This document shows positions 5,467 to 11,596 of a stretch of 11,596 nucleotides of DNA, piece by piece. Numbering within the stretch: the first letter of the stretch is position 1; every line of letters begins with the position of its first letter. The notes beneath the pieces are model-generated. The model made no database searches. It was not told the origin of the DNA and saw only the letters and a program-made list of their open reading frames with translations. The DNA is from Desulfobacterales bacterium (GTDB lineage: Bacteria; Desulfobacterota; Desulfobacteria; Desulfobacterales; Desulfobacteraceae): the NCBI GenBank assembly GCA_022361315.1, contig JAKSBB010000102.1, forward strand, positions 1 to 11,596. Reading direction: 5' to 3'. The position numbers were made by a program, and so were the translations under genes.

Positions 5467-6915
5467 TTATACCTTGTCCCCTTTCCTGCCGTATACATCA
5501 TCAAACCGTACGATATCGTCTTCTCCCAGATAGGGGCCGGACTGCACTTCAATGAGTTCCAGAGGTATCTTGCCCGGATTCTCAAGCCGGTGCATGGTGC
5601 CTAAGGGGATATAAACGGATTCGTTTTCCTGTAACAGGATCTCTTCCTCTCCTTTTGTGACGATGGCGGTCCCGGATACCACGGTCCAATGTTCAGCCCT
5701 GTGGTAGTGTTTTTGAAGGGAAAGTTTGGCTCCCTGTTTCACAGTGATCCGTTTTACCTGGTAGCGCGGTGCAAGATCAATGGTTTCATAGTCCCCCCAG
5801 GGCCGGTAAACCTTGGCGTGAGTGATTGCTTCATCGCGGTTCAGTGCTTTTAGCTGGCCAACTATTTTTTTGACGTCCTGTACCTGCTCTCTTGGGGCCA
5901 CCAGCACGGCATCCTTGGTTTCAACGATAACAAATTTGTCCAGACCGACGGCGGCAACCATTCTGTTCTCCGAATGGATATAGGTTTCTTTGACATCGTG
6001 AACGAAAACATCTCCGCTGGTCACATTCTCATTTTCATCCTTTGTACCGGTTTGCCAGAGGGCATCAAAAGACCCGAGATCGTTCCAACCGGCCTCCAGG
6101 GGAATGACAACGCCTTTATCGGTTTTTTCCATGACTGCGTAGTCGATGGAGTCTCCCTGAATGGATACAAAGCTGTCCTGGTCAACCCTGAAGAAATCCA
6201 GATCCTGCCCGCCCTTGGCTATGGCCTCTTTGCACCCCTTCATAATATCCTGTGCATGGGTATTAAGTTCGGCGGTAATAACCGAGGTTTTAAACATGAA
6301 CATACCTGAGTTCCAGCAAAAATCCCCTGAAGCAAGATACTTACAGGCCGTGTCATAATTGGGTTTTTCCACGAACCTGGCGATACGGGTGGCAGAGGTG
6401 TCTGTACCCAGTGAATCGCCTTGTTGGATGTACCCATAGCCGGTTTCCGGGGTACCGGGGACGATACCGAAGGTCACCAGGTTGCCCTGGTCGGCCAATT
6501 GGGCTCCCTCGGCAACACCTTTGTGGAACGCTGCCTTGTTTTCAATGACATGATCAGCGGGCAGTACCAATAACGTCGGATCCGAGGCCTCATCACCCTT
6601 TGCCACCTGAAGCTGTTCTGTTATCAAAGCTGCCAGGGCGATGGCAGGGGCCGTGTTTCGCCCGGCCGGTTCCAATATGATCGCCGATGGGGTGGTATTT
6701 ATGAGGCGAAGTTGTTCTGCCGTCATAAATCTGTGGGCTTCATTGCAAACCACCACAGGCGGTGCCAGGTCTTTAATACCTGCCAGGCGCTGCAAGGTGT
6801 TCTGCAGCATCGTATGTTCGTTATACAGATCAATCAATTGCTTGGGATAGAGGGCTCTGGACATGGGCCACAGGCGGGTACCTGATCCCCCCGCCATGAT
6901 AACTGGTACAATCAT
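5467..6915 (-). CDS. manC: Mannose-1-phosphate guanylyltransferase / mannose-6-phosphate isomerase
   Basis: This is a 482-aa bifunctional enzyme of the ManC/CpsB/AlgA type and of full family length. It makes GDP-mannose from mannose-1-phosphate and GTP. The C-terminal part interconverts fructose-6-phosphate and mannose-6-phosphate. The N-terminal nucleotidyltransferase shows MAGGSGTRLWPMSR (7-20), YPKQ (23-26), EPAGRNTAPA (82-91), LPADH (118-122), FVEKP (181-185) and WNSGMF (201-206). The C-terminal type II isomerase cupin (about 365-475) shows RPWGDYE (371-377), QKHYHRAEHW (401-410, metal ligands among H403, H405, E408) and H442. The product feeds exopolysaccharide, LPS or GDP-sugar synthesis in the cytoplasm. 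The start at 6915 has a strong AAGGAG and lies 2 bases after the stop of the ArsR-methyltransferase gene, so the two are one operon. No phosphomannomutase or glycosyltransferase is encoded nearby, which is unusual for manC. Confidence 0.96.
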   Translation of the reverse strand: MIVPVIMAGGSGTRLWPMSRALYPKQLIDLYNEHTMLQNTLQRLAGIKDLAPPVVVCNEAHRFMTAEQLRLINTTPSAIILEPAGRNTAPAIALAALITEQLQVAKGDEASDPTLLVLPADHVIENKAAFHKGVAEGAQLADQGNLVTFGIVPGTPETGYGYIQQGDSLGTDTSATRIARFVEKPNYDTACKYLASGDFCWNSGMFMFKTSVITAELNTHAQDIMKGCKEAIAKGGQDLDFFRVDQDSFVSIQGDSIDYAVMEKTDKGVVIPLEAGWNDLGSFDALWQTGTKDENENVTSGDVFVHDVKETYIHSENRMVAAVGLDKFVIVETKDAVLVAPREQVQDVKKIVGQLKALNRDEAITHAKVYRPWGDYETIDLAPRYQVKRITVKQGAKLSLQKHYHRAEHWTVVSGTAIVTKGEEEILLQENESVYIPLGTMHRLENPGKIPLELIEVQSGPYLGEDDIVRFDDVYGRKGDKV

Positions 6916-6917
6916 GT

Positions 6918-7832
6918 TTACTCCTTAATCAGGGTGTACAAAGAGATCGTCAAACCGTTTTCAACCGGGAATATTTCAGAATCGGCAACCATCAGGCCAT
7001 TGGTTCGACCCCAATCGCTGATTTGATTGGGGGAAAAACCAAGCCAGGCCCCGCCGATGATCTCCTTTATTTCCTCCATGTTGTGGCTGAGGAAATCGGC
7101 AAGAATAAATCGACCGCCCGGCTTCAACACCCTGAAGAGCTCCTCAAAACATCTTTCCGGTTCCACCAGATGGTAAAGAACCATTGACATCACGGCCAGG
7201 TCTGCTTCCTGGTCCCGCATGGGCAGGTTTTCAACTTCACCCAGGCGAAGATCCACATTGGGCATATCAGGCAGTTTAATTTTGGCCTGCTCCAGCATTT
7301 CAGGAGAGGCGTCCACCCCGATGAAATTGTCTGCCTGTATGTCTGCCAGACCGTAAAGCAGTTCACCGGTTCCGCAGCCCAGGTCTGCGATGCATTCGCA
7401 GGGGGAAATCCGGGATTTAATCCGGTTATTCAGGTTAAATTCGCCAAGAACCTCTTTTTTCAGGCGGTCCCATTGGGGAGCAACGGTCCTGAAAAAACGT
7501 TTCGTCCTGTTTTTTCTGAGGGTAAGGCTCTGTTCCGCACGACTCAAATCCTGTATAAATAAGGCGTCATCGGCCACCTGTGAGCACGCCAGATGGATAA
7601 GCTCGCGGGTGGCCTCGGTTCCATTGGCGGCATAGTAAATAAAGCTGCCGTCTTTACGGGATTTGAGCAGGCCGGCCTCCAATAGTATTTTTAAATGCCT
7701 GGAAACACCGGATTGGATCATATCCACGATGGATACGATCTCGTTAACGTTTAATTCAAACCGGTTAAGAATATTAAGCAGCCTCATCCGGGTGGGGTCG
7801 GACAAGGCTTTGAATTGTTTGATGATGTCCAT
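6918..7832 (-). CDS. ArsR-family HTH regulator fused to SAM-dependent methyltransferase
   Basis: This is a 304-aa fusion. Residues 1-90 form an ArsR/SmtB winged helix: FKALSDPTRMRLLNIL (7-22), a recognition helix around SGVSRHLKILLEAGLL (41-56) and a beta wing with SFIYYAA (63-69). The classical alpha-3 metal site (ELCVC) reads ELNVN (26-30), so both cysteines are absent and metal sensing there is unlikely. Residues 113-304 are a class I methyltransferase: AxxWDRL-type entry (APQWDRL, 118-124), motif I ADLGCGTGELL (149-159), acidic motif II GVDASPEML (172-180) and RVLKPGGRFILADF (234-247). Relatives with this exact order are known and are often linked to the methionine/SAM cycle (from memory). 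The methyl acceptor is unknown. The start is ATG 7832 because no other ATG/GTG/TTG is available after the MBL gene. The ribosome site is weak, and the gap to the MBL gene is 41 bases. Confidence 0.93.
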   Translation of the reverse strand: MDIIKQFKALSDPTRMRLLNILNRFELNVNEIVSIVDMIQSGVSRHLKILLEAGLLKSRKDGSFIYYAANGTEATRELIHLACSQVADDALFIQDLSRAEQSLTLRKNRTKRFFRTVAPQWDRLKKEVLGEFNLNNRIKSRISPCECIADLGCGTGELLYGLADIQADNFIGVDASPEMLEQAKIKLPDMPNVDLRLGEVENLPMRDQEADLAVMSMVLYHLVEPERCFEELFRVLKPGGRFILADFLSHNMEEIKEIIGGAWLGFSPNQISDWGRTNGLMVADSEIFPVENGLTISLYTLIKE

Positions 7833-7873
7833 TATTCGCTTTCTGTACGTGCCAATACGTGTGAGTATGTGAC

Positions 7874-8551
7874 TTAAATATTGATCTCCTGACCAAATTC
7901 AAGAACCCGGCAGCCGATTGCTTTAGCAGTGAGTTTTTCTTTAAATAGCTCCGGGTCTGCCTCAATTACCGGAAAGGTGTTGTAATGAATGGGGATGGCC
8001 AGGTCCGGATTGACGAACTCGCATGCCTTCACGGCGTCTTCTATACCCATGGTAAAATTATCGCCGATGGGAACCATCATAATCGTTACATTGTTCATAT
8101 CACCGATGAGTTTGAGATCTGAAAATAAACCGGTATCTCCGGTGTGGTAGATCAATGTTTCCCCTATGGTTATCAACAAGCCGGTTGCAGAGCCGTGACA
8201 CTGGTTGTCCGGGGTGGTTGAACTATGGAGGGCCTGGGTCAGTTTTACCCTGCCGAATTCAAAATCGAAGCCACCGCCAATGTGCATATTGTGGGCCCGA
8301 AGGCCCTTGGCATTGATATAGGATGCCAATTCATTCTCACAGATACACAGGGCATCGCATCGCTTGGCGATGGACAGGGTGTCCCCGAAATGGTCTCCGT
8401 GCCCATGGGTCAGCAGGATAAAATCGGCTTCCACCTCATCTGCAGAGACCGGTGATGTGGGATTATCATTGAGAAAAGGATCAATCAAAATGCGGTACCC
8501 CTGATCCGTAGTGATTTGAAATGCGGAATGGGAAAAATATTTTAATTTCAT
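7874..8551 (-). CDS. UPF0173-type metal-dependent hydrolase (metallo-beta-lactamase fold)
   Basis: This is a 225-aa, single-domain metallo-beta-lactamase-fold protein close to the UPF0173/YtkL-like group. Visible features: the N-terminus MKLKYFSHSAFQI, ILIDPFLNDNP (21-31), the zinc motif THGHGDHFGD (48-57: H49, H51, D53, H54), a further His in QCHGSATG (H119), the metal-bridging Asp139 in HTGDTG (136-141), and His189 in IPIHYNTFP. The full set of metal ligands is present, so it should be catalytically competent; the substrate of this family is not established. The ribosome site AAGGAG is 9 bases ahead of ATG 8551. It is the first gene of the minus-strand unit running into the ArsR-methyltransferase and manC. 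Confidence 0.94.
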   Translation of the reverse strand: MKLKYFSHSAFQITTDQGYRILIDPFLNDNPTSPVSADEVEADFILLTHGHGDHFGDTLSIAKRCDALCICENELASYINAKGLRAHNMHIGGGFDFEFGRVKLTQALHSSTTPDNQCHGSATGLLITIGETLIYHTGDTGLFSDLKLIGDMNNVTIMMVPIGDNFTMGIEDAVKACEFVNPDLAIPIHYNTFPVIEADPELFKEKLTAKAIGCRVLEFGQEINI

Positions 8552-8904
8552 GTTGCCTTCTCCTTTAATTGTCGGGATATTCCTTTTTTATCACACTGGA
8601 GTGAAATCTCAACCCGGACATTTGTGTCTCATAATTCAAAGGTGCCTCCATCTTTGTCTCAATTAGATACGTACAATTGTGTATCATAGATTTGATGTGC
8701 CCCTTTTATTTTTTTTGAAGTTATTTTTATTGGTAGTGTGTAAGTATCTGTAATTGTATTGTATTGCTATGGCCTGACTCGTTTTTTTTAGGGTGTGGCA
8801 CGGGTTTTGATTAGCTAAGAAGCCGTACTTAAAAATACGAAATATAATTTAGAATAAAAACCGAATATGTTTAATAATAAAACAACAAAACTAAGGAGCT
8901 TCAC
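8552..8904. promoter_or_regulatory. 353-bp divergent regulatory gap between the MBL and peroxiredoxin genes
   Basis: I see no coding frame here. The gap is strongly AT-rich from 8700 to 8904 and must carry promoters for both flanking genes. On the minus strand, TTGAGA (8612-8607) and TAAAAA (8590-8585) with a 16-base spacer are a possible promoter for the MBL operon. On the plus strand, TTGATT (8807-8812) and TAAAAA (8830-8835) with a 17-base spacer are a possible promoter for the peroxiredoxin. Both are weak matches. Repeated motifs at 8622-8688 are listed separately. Confidence 0.4.
8622..8688. repeat. Repeated TTGTGTxTCATA motif and GATAC...GTATC inverted repeat
   Basis: TTGTGTCTCATA (8622-8633) and TTGTGTATCATA (8677-8688) match at 11 of 12 bases in direct orientation, and a shorter relative, TTTGTCTCA, lies at 8653-8661. 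The second copy overlaps an imperfect palindrome, GATACGTACAATTGTGTATC (8666-8685), built on ACAATTGT with GATAC/GTATC flanks. Direct and inverted repeats in a divergent promoter gap are typical of operator sites, but the regulator is unknown and chance is possible in AT-rich DNA. Confidence 0.4.
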
Positions 8905-9486
8905 ATGAGCGTATTGGTTGGAAAAAATGCCCCGGACTTTACTGCAACTGCCGTTGAAAAAAGTGAAATTATTGAGAACTTCAGCCTGTCACAGTTTAAA
9001 GGACAATATGTGGTTCTGTTTTTCTATCCCCTTGATTTTACCTTTGTCTGCCCCACTGAACTCCATGCCTTCAGTGACAAGCTGGACGAGTTTGAAAAGC
9101 GAAATGTAAAAGTCATTGGTGTCAGCATTGATTCCCATTTTTCTCATCTGGCCTGGTTGAACACCCCGAAGTCAAAAGGGGGAATTCAGGGGGTTGCATA
9201 CCCCATCGTTTCTGACCTCAATAAAACGATCTCCAACGATTATGATGTATTGGTGGAAGGTGCCGGTATTGCCTACCGCGGGCTTTTTCTCCTGGATAAA
9301 GACCATGTGGTACGGCACCAGGTTGTAAATGATCTTCCCCTGGGCAGAAATGTGTCCGAAACCCTGAGGATGGTGGATGCCCTTCAGTTTACCGAAAAAC
9401 ATGGTGAGGTCTGCCCTGCCAATTGGAATCAGGGAGATAAATCCATGACCCCCACCCAGGACGGTCTAGAAAAATTCTTTAATTAA
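8905..9486 (+). CDS. Typical 2-Cys peroxiredoxin (AhpC/Prx type)
   Basis: This is a 193-aa peroxide reductase. The peroxidatic Cys49 lies in YPLDFTFVCPTELHAF (41-56) and the resolving Cys170 in GEVCPANW (167-174), giving the intersubunit disulfide of typical 2-Cys enzymes. The active-site Arg is probably R148 in LPLGRNVSE. It would be reduced by thioredoxin or an AhpF-like reductase, neither encoded here. The GGLG-type loop reads GGIQ (92-95), and the C-terminal tail ends EKFFN. The eukaryotic YF motif of oxidation-sensitive enzymes is not strictly kept, so sensitivity cannot be judged. The ribosome site is AAGGAG, 6 bases ahead of ATG 8905. The gene is monocistronic and ends in a strong hairpin terminator. 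It probably protects an anaerobe during oxygen exposure. Confidence 0.96.
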   Translation: MSVLVGKNAPDFTATAVEKSEIIENFSLSQFKGQYVVLFFYPLDFTFVCPTELHAFSDKLDEFEKRNVKVIGVSIDSHFSHLAWLNTPKSKGGIQGVAYPIVSDLNKTISNDYDVLVEGAGIAYRGLFLLDKDHVVRHQVVNDLPLGRNVSETLRMVDALQFTEKHGEVCPANWNQGDKSMTPTQDGLEKFFN

Positions 9487-9520
9487 GAAATAAACCCTTT
9501 GCGTATTTATTTTGCCTTAG

Positions 9521-9557
9521 CATCGGCCGGAGCCAGCCACTCCGGCCGATGTGTTTT
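9521..9557 (+). terminator. Rho-independent terminator of the peroxiredoxin gene
   Basis: CATCGGCCGGAG (9521-9532) and CTCCGGCCGATG (9540-9551) form a perfect 12-bp GC-rich stem with a 7-base loop, followed by TGTTTTAT. It lies 35 bases after the stop codon. It also sits beyond the stop of the convergent universal stress protein gene and may serve both strands, although the U run is poorer on the minus strand. Confidence 0.9.
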
Positions 9558-9579
9558 ATAAGGCCTGTCACAAATCGAA

Positions 9580-9972
9580 TTATTTTACTGTGACCACCGG
9601 GCAGGGGGCGGTGAGTATTACAGCCTGTGCCGTGGAACCGAACAGAAGCTTACCGACCTTTGAGCGGCTCTTGACGCCGATAAGGATTTCATCTACCCCC
9701 TTTTCTTTTGCAAAGGCCACAATATCTTCCCCCGCATCAAGTCCCCGGATAAGAAGGTGTGTCCGGCATTCAATCCCCTTGTCGGAAAAGAAAACTCTGG
9801 CTTCATCCAGATTTTTTTCAGCCTCATTTATCCTTTGCTGGTCGTGTTCACTTCCGTCGCGCATGACGGTAACCACTTCCACTTCGGCGTTGAACGCCTT
9901 GGCGTGGGTAACAGCTAAATCCAGCAGATCCTTGCCGACATTGATCCCCTTGTAGCCAACCAGAATTTTCAT
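9580..9972 (-). CDS. Universal stress protein (UspA family)
   Basis: This is a 130-aa, single-domain Usp. It begins MKILVGYKG, has the acidic helix RDGSEHDQQRINEAEKN in the middle (38-54), and ends TAPCPVVTVK as in the family. The ATP-binding loop, normally G-2x-G-9x-G-S, reads G99-VK-S102 ... G112-S113-T114 (GVKSRSKVGKLLFGST). One glycine is therefore replaced by serine, and nucleotide binding is likely but not certain. These cytoplasmic proteins help cells endure starvation, oxidants or respiratory arrest; the exact role here is unknown. The gene has AAAGGG as its ribosome site and an unusual inverted-repeat leader upstream. It is convergent with the peroxiredoxin gene and divergent from the CNMP-phosphatase gene. 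Confidence 0.94.
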   Translation of the reverse strand: MKILVGYKGINVGKDLLDLAVTHAKAFNAEVEVVTVMRDGSEHDQQRINEAEKNLDEARVFFSDKGIECRTHLLIRGLDAGEDIVAFAKEKGVDEILIGVKSRSKVGKLLFGSTAQAVILTAPCPVVTVK

Positions 9973-9996
9973 ATCAGTTCCCTTTTAATTGAGTGG

Positions 9997-10037
9997 TGTT
10001 TCAGCCTGAGGGTTGTCAGGCCCGGATGCCTGAAACA
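9997..10037 (-). promoter_or_regulatory. Nested inverted repeat in the leader of the universal stress protein gene
   Basis: TGTTTCAG (9997-10004) and CTGAAACA (10030-10037) are perfect inverted arms. Inside lies GCCTGA-GGGTTG-TCAGGC (about 10003-10020), a 6-bp stem. The structure ends about 15 bases before the USP ribosome site, so it could fold in that mRNA leader or be an operator. A terminator is unlikely because no clear U run follows. Confidence 0.45.
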
Positions 10038-10060
10038 TAAAGGATTTAGGTGCTCAAAAC

Positions 10061-10120
10061 AAGTAAAAAATCGGGTTCTCAGATTCTTGAACCCTTGTGT
10101 AATGAATTGGTTTTTTACTT
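10061..10120. promoter_or_regulatory. 60-bp nested inverted repeat in the divergent USP / phosphatase gap
   Basis: The outer arms AAGTAAAAAA (10061-10070) and TTTTTTACTT (10111-10120) are perfect complements. Inside are GGGTTC (10073-10078) and GAACCC (10089-10094). A long palindrome between divergent genes could be an operator, a hairpin in a leader, or a remnant. The T-run arm lets it act as a terminator-like element on either strand, but the spacing from the inner stem is poor for that. Confidence 0.45.
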
Positions 10121-10191
10121 AAATTATTGTACAGTATCACTACTAAGCCACTATCCTGCCAACGGGAAACAATTAGCGAAAAAGGATACCG

Positions 10192-11391
10192 ATGACGGTA
10201 AACAAGCAAGAGGATACGATTGTCCGTCTGCTGAAGCAGTCCAGATACCTTTGCCATATTGAGTCACAGAAGATCCGACAATTGGCGGACAACTCTCTGT
10301 TAAAAAAACTACCCGGCGGCCGGGTGATACTCAAGCAGAATGAAGTAAATAATTGTGTGTATATCATCGTAAGCGGTTCCGTGTCTGTCCACATTGACCG
10401 GGAACACATTTACAACCTTTCCAGAACCGGTGATATACTCGGGGAGATGAGTGTGATCACCGGCGGACCGTCCAATGCCACCGTCATGTCTGAATCGGAT
10501 GTTGATCTGATAGAAATACCTGCCGGAACATTGAAACAGATCCATGGTACAAAGACCCACGACCTGCATTCCGCACTTTATCAATGGTTCTCAAATATTC
10601 TTACGGATAAGTTGTACAAAACCTCACAGAAGGCCAAACAGTTTGAACGCATCAACCGGCATCTCCAAAGGGATCTTGCAGAGGCCAAATCCACCCAGGA
10701 TCGGATATTCTCATCCCAGACCCACGCCATTCCCAATTTTCCGCTGACTTTAAAATGCGAGTTTTCCAATATTCTCGGCGGTGATCTATACGCGGTATTC
10801 CCGGTGGATCAGAGACGATACGGTATTCTGATCGGAGATGTTTCAGGGCACGGCACCGGGGCCTGTCTGATTTCAATGATGATACTCAATCTCTTTATGG
10901 CATTTGCCACCGGAAGCAAGTCTCCGGGTGCTGTGGTCGCAGAAGTGAACCGGTTGTCCCAGCAATTCATGCATCAGGGGAAATTCGTTACCCTGTTTTA
11001 CGGTGTCTATGACCCGGATAGCCTGCGTCTCCTATACACAAATGCAGGGCACCACCCAGCCCTTGTACTGAGGAAAAACAATATCATCATGCTTCCGGCC
11101 ACCGGGGGCATTCCCATCGGTGTATTGGATGACAGCAACACCATCTACCGTGAGGATATTTTTTATCTGGAAAAAGGAGACCGGCTATTCCTCTGTACGG
11201 ACGCTGTTTTCGAAGACAGGCCTGATCAGTCCGGGGTGTTTCAGGGACTTACCGGCCTTGCAGAGTATCTGAATACAGCCTGGACCAAAACCTCTCCGGC
11301 ACTGGTTAAGGCGCTTTATGATCTTCGGGTTGATGCATCCCAGGGGGTATTACCGGACGACTTTACGCTGATGGTATTCGATCAGCAATGA
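10192..11391 (+). CDS. Cyclic-nucleotide-binding-domain / PPM (SpoIIE-type) serine phosphatase
   Basis: This is a 399-aa cytoplasmic signalling protein. Residues about 15-125 form a cNMP-binding (CAP effector) domain: a beta barrel around GGRVILKQNEVNNCVYIIVSG (from residue 42) and the phosphate-binding cassette GEMSVITGGPSNATV (84-98). The Arg that usually contacts the cyclic phosphate (P-R-x-A-T) is missing here (PSNAT). Residues about 130-170 form a charged helical linker, possibly a coiled coil. Residues about 185-399 form a PPM/SpoIIE/RsbU-type phosphatase with metal-binding GGD (196-198), GDVSGHG (215-221), NAGHHPAL (284-291), D337 (CTDAVFED; usually TDGxxE) and DDF (389-391). It should dephosphorylate a serine on an anti-anti-sigma-type partner; no such partner is encoded here. 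The ribosome site is AAGGAT, ahead of ATG 10192. The gene is followed by a terminator. Confidence 0.94.
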   Translation: MTVNKQEDTIVRLLKQSRYLCHIESQKIRQLADNSLLKKLPGGRVILKQNEVNNCVYIIVSGSVSVHIDREHIYNLSRTGDILGEMSVITGGPSNATVMSESDVDLIEIPAGTLKQIHGTKTHDLHSALYQWFSNILTDKLYKTSQKAKQFERINRHLQRDLAEAKSTQDRIFSSQTHAIPNFPLTLKCEFSNILGGDLYAVFPVDQRRYGILIGDVSGHGTGACLISMMILNLFMAFATGSKSPGAVVAEVNRLSQQFMHQGKFVTLFYGVYDPDSLRLLYTNAGHHPALVLRKNNIIMLPATGGIPIGVLDDSNTIYREDIFYLEKGDRLFLCTDAVFEDRPDQSGVFQGLTGLAEYLNTAWTKTSPALVKALYDLRVDASQGVLPDDFTLMVFDQQ

Positions 11392-11457
11392 TCCTTGTGT
11401 AATAAGCGGGTGTATCGGGAACAGCGGATCTGCAGCGAGGAGGTGTCTGATGATAAC

Positions 11458-11497
11458 AAAAGGGTTTCAGTAGTTGACTGAAACCCTTTGTTTTTTG
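11458..11497. terminator. Bidirectional intrinsic terminator
   Basis: AAAGGGTTTCAG (11459-11470) and CTGAAACCCTTT (11478-11489) form a perfect 12-bp stem with a 7-base loop, followed by GTTTTTTG on the plus strand. On the minus strand the stem is followed by TTTTGTTA. It lies between the convergent phosphatase gene and the tRNA genes and probably stops both. Confidence 0.9.
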
Positions 11498-11500
11498 TTT

Positions 11501-11575
11501 TGGAGGCGGCTTCCGGATTTGAACCGGAGAATAACGGCTTTGCAGGCCGTTGCCTTACCCCTTGGCCAAGCCGCC
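11501..11575 (-). tRNA. tRNA-Cys (anticodon GCA)
   Basis: A complete 75-base tRNA with an encoded CCA can be folded. The acceptor stem is GGCGGCT/AGCCGCC, the D arm contains GGCCAAGGGGTAAGGC, and the anticodon stem is ACGGC/GCCGT around the loop CTGCAAA with anticodon GCA (11543-11541). The T arm is CCGG-TTCAAAT-CCGG, extended by a flanking T-A pair. The discriminator base is U, as tRNA-Cys requires. It sits 5 bases downstream of a second tRNA end. Confidence 0.96.
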
Positions 11576-11580
11576 TTGTG

Positions 11581-11596
11581 TGGAGCGGGAAACGGG
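11581..11596 (-). tRNA. 3' end of a tRNA, probably tRNA-Gly (cut by right edge)
   Basis: The minus strand reads CCCGTTTCCCGCTCCA. This fits a T-stem 3' strand (CCCGT), an acceptor 3' strand (TTCCCGC), discriminator U and CCA. A tRNA starting GCGGGAA with U73 is typical of bacterial tRNA-Gly, and Gly-Cys tRNA pairs are common. The anticodon is outside the window, so the identity is inferred. Confidence 0.65.

Noticed and set aside
7833..7873. TACGTG-CCAA-TACGTG direct repeat between the MBL and ArsR-methyltransferase genes
   Set aside because: Two 6-base copies in a 41-base gap are too short to support an operator without other evidence, although autoregulation by the ArsR protein cannot be excluded.
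10050..10262. 70-codon plus-strand ORF and its minus-strand counterpart in the USP / phosphatase gap
   Set aside because: They overlap the inverted repeats and the start of the phosphatase gene, lack ribosome sites, and their products look like no known protein.
1..11596. Defence island, CRISPR array, phage or transposon
   Set aside because: No direct-repeat array, transposase, integrase, terminal inverted repeats or recognised defence gene was seen. The tRNA genes at the right edge show no attachment-site duplication within the window.

Overview
The window looks like chromosomal DNA of a Gram-negative, anaerobic Desulfobacterota ('Deltaproteobacteria') species, probably one of the Desulfobacterales. 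This is an inference. It rests on the gene families present (ArsR-methyltransferase fusion, HD-domain protein, short conserved hypothetical proteins, CNMP-PPM phosphatase), the roughly 50% GC composition and the style of the proteins. No 16S gene or other decisive marker is present. Nothing looks recently transferred: there is no transposase, integrase, phage gene or CRISPR array.

Left part (1-2655, all minus strand): a tightly coupled three-gene unit. In transcription order it encodes a YpsA/putative-molybdenum-carrier SLOG-type protein, then a rhomboid intramembrane protease fused to a DnaJ-type C-terminal substrate-binding domain, then the N-terminal part of an AsmA/YdbH-like envelope protein that runs off the left edge. 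The genes overlap by 4 and 11 bases. A divergent HD-domain hydrolase (2802-3413, plus) ends inside the 3' end of a convergent response-regulator gene.

Middle-left (3386-4764, minus): YqgE/AlgH, then a 133-aa protein of unknown function built from two copies of a D-x-Y-P-x-G...R...A-x-L-E-N motif, then a stand-alone receiver domain. The last two are coupled by TGATG. The YqgE frame is closed by a TGA where the family normally continues, and the same frame then stays open into the 133-aa gene.

Middle (4965-8551): a small conserved-type hypothetical protein on the plus strand, convergent with a three-gene minus-strand operon. In transcription order that operon encodes a UPF0173-type metallo-beta-lactamase-fold hydrolase, an ArsR HTH-SAM methyltransferase fusion, and a bifunctional mannose-1-phosphate guanylyltransferase/mannose-6-phosphate isomerase that supplies GDP-mannose for surface polysaccharide.

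Right part (8552-11596): a 353-bp AT-rich regulatory gap with repeated motifs, a 2-Cys peroxiredoxin with a strong terminator, a divergent universal stress protein with a structured leader, and a cyclic-nucleotide-binding-domain/PPM (SpoIIE-like) phosphatase. A bidirectional terminator follows, then a tRNA-Cys(GCA) and the 3' end of what is probably a tRNA-Gly, both on the minus strand.

The strongest candidates for something unusual are the rhomboid-DnaJ-C fusion in its coupled operon and the YqgE / duplicated-motif / receiver cluster with its in-frame TGA. I found no complete, recognisable defence or mobile system.
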